This document shows positions 57,170 to 64,000 of a stretch of DNA of 64,000 nt, piece after piece. A program made the translations under genes and the position numbers. Origin of the DNA: Lumbricus terrestris (Eukaryota; Annelida; Clitellata; Crassiclitellata; Lumbricidae); contig OX457042.1 in the NCBI GenBank assembly GCA_949752735.1, positions 58,236,797-58,300,796 on the forward strand, given 5' to 3'. Every line of letters begins with the position of its first letter. Within the stretch, counting starts at the first letter, position 1. The notes below the pieces were generated by a model. That model searched no databases, was not told the origin of the DNA, and saw only the letters and a list, made by a program, of their open reading frames with translations.

Positions 57170-57493
57170 AATCAAGAAAAGGATAGCGATGGGGAAAGAA
57201 GCGTTTTCACGAAAAGGAAAGAGCTACTGAAAGGAGGAATGAGTCGAGACATCAAGAAAAGAACGGTGAAGGCACTGATCTGGAGCGTCACACTGTACGG
57301 AGCAGAGACCTGGACGATGAGAAAGGAGGGCAAAATAGAGGGAAGAGAGGAAGAGGAAGACCGAGGGAAATGTTCTTGGACTGGATGATGGAGGATGGAT
57401 ATGGAAGCTCAAGGAAAAAGCACAACACCGTGAAGAGTGGCGTCGTTGGGCATCTGGACCTGCCGGGAGGCAGCAGACATAAAGAAGAAGAAG
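57170..57493 (+). mobile_element. 5'-truncated RTE-type LINE with TSD ACAGTTTNCTTA
   Basis: Flanked by ACAGTTTCCTTA (57158-57169) and ACAGTTTACTTA (57494-57505). Encodes ALIWSVTLYGAETWTMRKE; then an internal deletion joins to the GKIEGREEEED..WTG tail. 3' end AAAGAAGAAGAAG. Confidence 0.85.
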
Positions 57494-57896
57494 ACAGTTT
57501 ACTTACGGAAGACCGATCAGGACTTTCAAGCCAGTTCATAGGGCGTTGCCGGTGGAATAAAGCCTGCCATACGGTGCGCTGCTTATATCGTGGAGTAGTA
57601 CCGACTACTCCATACGTACTGTGATTCGTTTATTCGTTCATAGTGATTTCGGATTGTGTTCGTCTGTCTCGACAGCGTTGGCATTGGCCATTCGAAGACG
57701 ATTTTTGGCGATCCTGGTTGATAGCCTGAAGTGACGCTTCTGGTTGTGAGAACTTTCGATGACGATCTGTCAGGGTGTTTACCCCTTCTTCGATCTCACG
57801 GGGTTTAAGCTTCCGGCTGTGGGCGAAGGCTCAGGGAAGGATAGGGTATTCGTGATCTGCCTAGTGGGTGATCGCACTATCCTGTGAAGGTTTCGG

Positions 57897-59074
57897 CAGT
57901 GGCGTAGCAATAGGTTGTGCAGCTTGTGCAGTGCACAAGGGCCCACGGTGTTTAGGGGCCCCCCGGCGGTCAGAGTAATTTTTTTATTTCAAGAATAATT
58001 CAGAATGTGTTTATATTTACATGTACGGCGGTGGTGTTGCAATGGATTGTGCAAACTGCACTAGGGGACCCTGGTGGTCAGAGTCAAGTTTTTACATTCA
58101 GAATATTCAGAAAATAATCAAGTCTACATGTACTGTAGTTGTCAGCAAGGCCGTAGCTAGGGGGTATTTTGGGTGTTTGAACAACCCCCGAAATGAAAAA
58201 TGTAAAAATTATATATTGCATTACTAGCACATTATTGTAAGAAATACAGTGTGCAACGTGAACTGGCTGCCCAGAACCCGCAGAAGATCGCAATATTAAT
58301 TTAGAATGAAAAAAACATGAAATTAGATCATTTTACCTCGCGGTGAACAGTTTTCAGGCGCAAAACTCTTACGAAAAGTATGTGATGACTTTAAAAAGGT
58401 CGCAGAAAATTTGTCCCCAAAAATTTTGGGAAACACCTCCCAAAATCAAATCCTGGCTACGGCATTGGTTGTCAGTGCTCATCAGTGCTGAGGTGGTGGT
58501 GGATATTGACGAGCTTCGGATGATGGTATACCAGCTGCATTACCAAAGGATTCAGGAACGAATTCAGGCATCTTAATTATTTTTGCGCAAGGGATTTCGC
58601 CCAAGTGAACATTTTTACATCTCGAAATTTTTGGTTTCTTCTTTGAGACTTAGTCTATCGTGGCAACCGAGACTTGAGTCACTTCGCATTATATCAATTT
58701 ATTATAATGTTTTTTTTAGTCAACTAAACCAACTGTTTGACAGAATTTAAGCGTGGATGATGATGATAATTCATACTTCAACAGATGAAGAAATTTTTTT
58801 CATAAATTTGTCAAGTACGCGAATTGAATTTTGTCTGATAGCCGAAGACATAGAAAATGATTATGAAGACTAACGGAGAAAATAATTAAATTTGTAACGA
58901 GTTAATTTTTTATTTAATTTCGGGTTCGAAATAATGCAAATAGAGTCTATCGATCGCAAAAGAGCCAGGCGTTTTTGCACAGCCTATTTGTCTGAAATCG
59001 AGGAGGATCAAGTAAAGAAGGGCCCACCATCAAAACCCTGCACAAGGGCCCCCAGAGACCTTGCTACGCCACTG
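57897..59074. mobile_element. hAT-like element with TSD GGTTTCGG
   Basis: GGTTTCGG at 57889-57896 and 59075-59082; ends CAGTGGCGTAGCAA and TTGCTACGCCACTG. GGGCCC-rich subterminal regions. Encloses a second hAT MITE (58146-58467). No transposase recognised. Confidence 0.9.
58146..58467. mobile_element. Nested hAT-type MITE with TSD GTTGTCAG
   Basis: GTTGTCAG at 58138-58145 and 58468-58475; ends CAAGGCCGTAGCTAGGGGG and CCTGGCTACGGCATTG. 322 bp. Confidence 0.9.
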
Positions 59075-59082
59075 GGTTTCGG

Positions 59083-59870
59083 TGACTGTGTTTTCCAGTC
59101 AGGGTTACATAAACCGGTGTTGGCGATTCTGCAGGACTGGGTTTGGCTCCTACCTGCAAAGAACGCGCCGTGTTGTATTCACGATCCTGCTGTGTGACCG
59201 ATCGTTGTGAGTCCGTGTGCGTAACTTGAAGGTTACGGGGTTTCTGGTTGGAGACGTTGCGACTCCAGGTGTTCGCATGAAACCGATGTTTCGGTGAGAT
59301 ACGTTCAAAGTAATTTAATTATCGGGTCGTCAGGTTTCTCGGGTTGTCAGTTAAACGGTTGATATTTTGTTGCTCTCCTCGGGTAAAGGGTCGTTTGTGG
59401 ACTTAGGGTCTTAGCAAACTAGGAGCTTGGAATGTAGAGTAAAACTTGAGAGATAAGACCAAGTTTTGGCAGGGTTTTACGTTGAGGTCCGTAACTGCTG
59501 AGAGTAAGGGCAGCCGAAGGCTCTCGGTGGTGCAGGGGCCACCGAGAGAGAACTATCCGGTCTGACAGAGGCGCTTCTAGGTCATAGCAGAAGGGAAGTG
59601 TCATAAGCGTTGTCTGTTGGTGATCAGGGTAGGACGCCACACAACTAGCGGGTCAGACAGTTTGACGTGAATGTCTTCTTTTTCAATTTTAATAAATTTC
59701 ATCACTTTGTTCCTATTTTGATTTTCATTCTGTTTGCTATTCCGTTTATATTTCACCTCTGAGTTCAGACAAATATTTAGCTAATGATGACGTTTTCTGG
59801 TCTAGACTCTAGGCTAAGACAACCTACTGTGATAACATACAAAGGTTTTGATGGTTTAAATGTCGTTTAG
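59083..59870 (+). other. Intron 3 of unit D, last part
   Basis: 59083-59640 shows no recognised element; 59640-59870 matches the end of intron 3 in A and B (for example TTCTTTTTC..TTTTAATAAATTTC and TGGTTTAAATGTC before the acceptor). Confidence 0.5.
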
Positions 59871-60158
59871 ATTTCTATGGAAAAACCAAGAAAAAATCTG
59901 CAATTATTAAAAACAACAGAAATTATCTCCTAGAAAATATTCAACCAAATGATGAATTAATCGCCTCACTGTTGTCCCTCAACTGCATAACACAAGAACA
60001 AAGTCAGTTCATCCAACGACAGAATTCATCACAAGATAAGAACGCAGAGCTCCTGTACGTCGTGGAATCTTTCGACGAAGCAAAGTTCTCAAATTTCGAG
60101 AAATGTCTTCGACAAAACAAACAACAGACAGTGGCATGGATCATAGAACACGGAGGAG
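59871..60158 (+). CDS. Unit D exon 4: CARD
   Basis: 288 nt, acceptor GTCGTTTAG, donor GGAG/GTGCAG, phase 1/1. FYGKTKKKSAIIKNNRNYLL, NIQPNDELIASLLSLNCIT, QEQSQFIQRQNSSQDKNAEL, FDEAKFSNFEKCLRQNKQQT, VAWIIEHGG. Frame intact. Confidence 0.85.
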
Positions 60159-60267
60159 GTGCAGAGTATACACTTCATCCATATACATGAAATTAACATG
60201 GTTTGCTTTGTAAGAAAAGCAGTAGTGTTAGTAGTAGTAGTAATAAAAATTTTAAAAACCATAATAA

Positions 60268-60404
<137 letters not shown>

Positions 60405-60849
60405 TAGCGGACCAGGGCTGGGCAAAAACCACCAGGAACCGAACCCCAAACCCTAGTCGTCAAGATACCGTCCGTCCGCGTAGACAAGGCTTCCACTGTA
60501 GATGATAGACTAGCCAGTCAGGCTTGAAACACTTTTATTCGCTGGTCAAAGAAGAAACTCGCAATGCAGTCCACAGTCAACTTCTATAGCGCCAATGTTC
60601 GGAGCAAGTTCGGAGCAACTTCGGAGCACTGCTCGGAGCAACTCGTGTAGCGCCACTGTCCCAATCTAATGCACCACTGTTCACAGCAATTGTCAATGCG
60701 GATCGCCGATTCTTCGTCGTGTAGATCACCGCTGCATCGCCAGCGCCCGCTGAAAGTCTGTGTAGCGGTCAGGCTTCGAACCCGAATCGTCGCTGCGAAG
60801 ACAGAAACTGAACCTCTGCGCTCACCCGGTCGGAAGCGTTGGCAGGTCC

Positions 60850-61192
60850 GGCGTTGAATCCCGATCGTCGTTGCGTAGCTCAGGTCACCAGACCTTCCGT
60901 CGTCAGCAGGCGTCGAATTCCAGAAGAGCGCGGCTGCGGGTCAAGAATCGAACCCCAGTCACCAGCGTTGCACAGCAAGGGTCTCCAAACCTTTCGTCGT
61001 CGACAGGCGTCGGATTGCAGTCGTCGTAGCCCAGCGAAAGTCACCAGACTTTCCGTCGTCGGCGGGCGTCGAATTCCGGTCGAACGCGGCGATGGGTCAG
61101 AATTTGAACCCCAGTCGCCAGCGTTACACAGCAAAGGTCTCCAAACCTTTCGTCGTCGACAGGCGCCGAATTGCAGTCGTCGTAGATTCACC
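60850..61192 (+). repeat. Two tandem units of about 176 bp inside the LTR-like block
   Basis: GTCACCAGACTTTCCGTCGT, GGCGTCGAATTCC and GTCTCCAAACCTTTCGTCGT recur at a spacing of about 176 bp; the matching protein frames are repeat artefacts. Confidence 0.8.
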
Positions 61193-61451
61193 GTTGCGCT
61201 CTTCGAAGCGTTTCCCTCCGTACGACTCGTAGCTGTACTGCGCCTCGAACCCGTGACACTCGGCTGTCGCGACTCTCTTCTATCTCACGGCGACCGCGTC
61301 GGCTGATTCTGCTGTTCGACAACTGTTTTCCTGCTCGCTGACTGTTTTCTCGATGACTATACGATTCGATGACTCGATGACTGACTCTTCGCTGACCGAC
61401 TGACCGACTGGCGTGCCTACGTGCGCACTCGTATATATATATATCACGAGG

Positions 61452-61660
61452 CCACACCCTCTAGGCCAAGTAGATGGTAGGCTTCGTTACCTTTTGCCCC
61501 GCCTCCTAGGCCAAGTAGATGATAGGCTTCGTTACCTTTAACCACGCCCCTAGGCCAAGTAGATGCTAGGCTTCGTTACCTTAGGCCACGCCCCCTAGGC
61601 CAAGTAGATGCTAGGCTTCGTTACTTTAAGCCACGCCCCCTCTAGGCCAAGTGACGTGTC
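61452..61660 (+). repeat. Four tandem units of about 52 bp
   Basis: CTAGGCCAAGTAGATGNTAG, GCTTCGTTACCTT and CCACGCCCC repeat four times, then one partial unit. Confidence 0.9.
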
Positions 61661-61854
61661 ACGCTGTCCAGCAATACTTAGACAGACAGCGGCACGTACA
61701 CTCAAAATAATCAATAATTAAAAATAAAACCATAAGGGCCCAATCTCCAACAATAATAATAATCCTAAATTTTCTGGGCAACGCCGGGTACCCCAGCTAG
61801 TAATAAAAATAATAATAAGAAGAAAATAAAAAAATAAAAAATAATAATAATAAT

Positions 61855-62429
61855 CTATATCTATAAGAAAGGATGTGCCTATATTTATTTATTTGGCCCC
61901 GATGCACGCTCGCAGTTTTACAGCTACTGATCTGAAACATTGCATTTAGATAAACGTTCACCAAAACCATCAAAGTACGCTATTTTCAGCTTCTTATTCA
62001 CTTTAGATTTCGAAAAACAGACATTTTAAATTTCGCCGTGTTAAAGTATGCGCTAGCGGCTATATAGCCTACCGCTGCAAAGCCTGTAATTGCGTGGCCG
62101 TATTTCAATCGTTTTCAGTAACGCCTGTTGCCGTTGACGTCATATTTTGACGTCATTTTTCGCAAAGCTTAATTAGCATGAAAATCATACGCTCCACACA
62201 CCTCGGCCCGCAGGGCCGAGGTGTGTGGAGGGCGTCGGGGTGGCGGGTGGGAAGGAAATTTTCCCGCAAACTCAAATTTCACGGGTGGCGTACAAGTGGA
62301 GGTCGGAGCGTACACGTGGAGGTTGGAGTGTTGTGCAGTGCAGTGGGGTGTTTGTGGAGTGCAGTGGGTCGTGGCCGGGAGCGGGTCGAATCCTAAATTT
62401 CCTGGGCAACGCCGGGTACCCCAGCTAGT
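61855..62429 (+). mobile_element. Non-autonomous Helitron
   Basis: 5' TCTATATCTATAAGAAAGG after A; 3' CTGGGCAACGCCGGGTACCC and CAGCTAG before T, with the usual hairpin about 10 bp from the end. Another 3' end of the same kind at 61765-61800 belongs to a truncated copy. Inserted in AAT-rich sequence. Confidence 0.75.
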
Positions 62430-62465
62430 AATAATAATAAGAAGAAAATAATAAAAATAATAATA

Positions 62466-62796
62466 ATAACACTTGCGCCACCTCATACATCAACGTGACA
62501 TCGACTACACCGGGGGGTGCGGCCAAAGTAGCAGCAACAAGAAAAAATGTAAAGTAGGCTATGCTAACCTTCCCGCAACAACTGACTTCGTCCCTATTGC
62601 TATTGAAACACTTGGCCCCATAAACAGATCAGGCTTTGAATTTTTAACTGAACTTGGCCGGCGCTTGTCAGTGGTTACTGGAAACCCTCTCGAAACCACG
62701 TACCTTTTCCAACGCCTCTCAATTTGTACGCAAAGATTTAATGCAGTGGCATTTCGAGGCACGTTCACACAGTTGTCCTGTGATGAGGGTCGCTAA
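62466..62796 (+). pseudogene. Non-LTR retroelement, C-terminal fragment (copy 1)
   Basis: Reads VGYANLPATTDFVPIAIETL, GPINRSGFEFLTELGRRLSV, YLFQRLSICTQRFNAVAFRG, then stop. It resembles the C-terminus of the same retroelement class as the RT at 62972-64000. Followed by a short 3' UTR and an AAT tail. Confidence 0.6.
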
Positions 62797-62859
62797 CTCA
62801 TGAACAAAGATCTTTTTGTGCTTTTTCTTGTAAAACATGTTTCGTTTAATAAATGATTG

Positions 62860-62970
<111 letters not shown>

Positions 62971-62971
62971 G

Positions 62972-64000
62972 CGGGAGCCCGCCCGGCCTGTGCTCAGGCC
63001 TTAACCTCGACCCTCATCGACATATGCAAAGCACCACAATCCACCACGGCGTGGGAGGCCTTGTTTGACTTTGCTCCTTCCATACTCGCCCAACCACCTA
63101 GGGCTGGAAAACTTCGAAGCATGACAAAAATCATCAAAAGCCGGACGGAGAGGTGGCTCTCGGACCCTAACTCACTCGGCGAGGAGCAATGCCCTGTGAA
63201 CAATCGTGTGGGCCGCCGTAATCAAAGAGAGGTATTGCTTGCTGCTGGCAACGCCAAGTTAGAGGACGGAAACATTAAGGCTGCTGTCCGCATCTTGTGC
63301 GAAGGGGCCCAGCCAGCAATCCCTTGTAAAGATAACCTCAGGCTATTGCAAGATAAACACCCCACAGACCCATGCCCAGAGGCCCTTTTGGGTCTACCCA
63401 ATCCTGCTTCAATAGTGGCATGGCAAGTGACGGCTGGTGAGGTGCTGGAGGCAATCCGATCCTTCCCGGCGGGGTCAGCAGGGGGTCCGGATGGCTTTAG
63501 ACCAGGCCATCTGTTAGACCTGATCGGACACAACGGGATGCAGCAGCCACTCATCGAGGCTTTATCGGATTTCATCAACCTGCTGTTTCGCGGCGAATGC
63601 CCTCCTGATGTTAGACCCATTTTGTTTGGGGGCAATATGATCGCCCTCAACAAAGAATCGGGGGGATTGAGACCGATAGCATTTGGCTACATTTGGCGAA
63701 GACTAGCTGCCAAATGTGCAAATAAGTATGCAATTTCGAAACTTCCATCTTATTTTTGCGCCACTGCAGCTGGGAATTGGCGTCCCGGGCGGCTGTGAAG
63801 CCGCTGTCCATGCTACCCGAAGGTTTATCAGCAGTATGCGTAGCGATCAGGTGTTGGTGAAGCTGGACTTCACCAACGCATTTAACTCTTTACGGCGTGA
63901 CGTCATGTTGGATTCGGTTCACAAGATCATTCCAGAGATCTATCCATTTGTCCACCAGGCATATTCGTCTCCATCTGTCCTTAAGTTTGGTCACCTTTTC
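62972..64000 (+). pseudogene. Non-LTR reverse transcriptase (copy 2), continues past window
   Basis: An open frame to 63796 contains WEALFDFAPSILAQPPR, VTAGEVLEAIRSFPAGSAGG, PDGFRPGHLLDLIG and GGLRPIAFGYIWRRLAAKCA (RT fingers). A one-base shift near 63760 leads into LGIGVPGGCEAAVHATRRFI and VLVKLDFTNAFNSLRRDVM, where DFTNAFNS is RT motif A (catalytic Asp). Motif C lies beyond the window. Distinct from the CR1/L2-like and RTE-like families; I do not assign its clade. Confidence 0.75.

Larger units (their letters stand above)
49019..60158 (+). other. Unit D gene, exons 1-4 (3' part outside window or lost)
   Basis: Exons 49019-49118, 54556-54623, 56126-56312 and 59871-60158 form a continuous frame of 214 codons with the same phases as unit C. 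Intron 1 carries a 4.9-kb hAT-like element that duplicated the exon 1 donor. Intron 2 carries two SINEs and an ATT tract, intron 3 an RTE fragment and two nested hAT MITEs. Exons 5 and 6 are not found by 64000; the AAT tract after exon 4 is followed by an LTR-like block, a Helitron and LINE copies. The gene may continue beyond the window or be truncated. Confidence 0.7.

Noticed and set aside
60839..61306. 155-aa Arg/Ser-rich ORF
   Set aside because: Made of two 176-bp tandem repeats in the LTR-like block; open on both strands because of repeat composition.

Overview
The window is animal nuclear DNA. It shows split genes with clean splice sites, many non-LTR retrotransposon fragments with target-site duplications (TSDs), tRNA-derived SINEs, Helitron ends, hAT/MULE/piggyBac-like elements and long trinucleotide microsatellites. 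No operons or bacterial genes are visible. CARD, F-box-like and NHL-propeller domains in one gene, AT-rich introns and frequent TAGGCCTA-like motifs suggest an invertebrate, probably marine. I cannot name the phylum from sequence alone.

The cellular content is one tandem array of four paralogous genes, all on the plus strand, here called units A-D. Unit C is complete: six exons at 30767-30866, 32708-32775, 35157-35343, 36476-36763, 37590-37937 and 41827-42707, predicting 623 aa. Exon 1 is a short N-terminus and exon 2 a 68-nt linker. Exon 3 encodes an F-box-like helical domain and exon 4 a CARD. Exon 5 encodes a helical segment followed by a TRADD-N-like alpha/beta domain. Exon 6 encodes an NHL-type beta-propeller. 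Unit A (exons 3-6) enters from the left edge. Unit B has exons 3-6 but no visible exons 1-2. Unit D (exons 1-4) runs off the right edge. Reading phases fit at every junction: phase 1 everywhere except the phase-0 exon 2/3 junction. The exon 5/6 junction fits only with a GC-AG intron, whose GCAAGTA donor is kept in A, B and C. The layout (possible SCF-recruiting F-box, CARD adaptor, TRADD-N-like module, ligand-binding propeller) suggests an expanded family of innate-immunity or cell-death sensors; that function is inference.

The units share intronic landmarks that predate the duplications: a LINE 3' tail just upstream of exon 3 in all four, an AAT microsatellite just after exon 4 in B-D, and SINEs in intron 5. 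Later insertions differ between units and can often be bounded exactly by TSDs. Examples are hAT-like elements at 7036-7322, 18385-19572, 39284-39574, 49126-54062, 57897-59074 and 58146-58467; 5'-truncated RTE-type LINE fragments at 28384-28692, 31326-31722, 33770-34306, 46801-47369 and 57170-57493; MULE-like fold-back elements at 38955-40170 and 40624-41344; and piggyBac-like elements at 11735-12613 and 52004-53530.

By region: 0-12 kb is unit A, with a fold-back element, a hAT MITE and a decayed unclassified DNA transposon (7670-9696) in its introns. 11.7-20.6 kb is a repeat pile-up (piggyBac-like MITE, two jockey/CR1/L2-like LINE copies, a fold-back with minisatellite arms, a Helitron nested in a hAT-like element). 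20.6-26.5 kb is unit B. 26.5-30.4 kb is repeats, including a LINE ORF1. 30.4-42.7 kb is unit C. 42.9-44.9 kb is a 1.98-kb palindromic element. 45-48.7 kb is mostly featureless. 48.7-60.2 kb is unit D, interrupted by a 4.9-kb hAT-like element. 60.3-64 kb holds an LTR-like block, a Helitron and two head-to-tail copies of another LINE.
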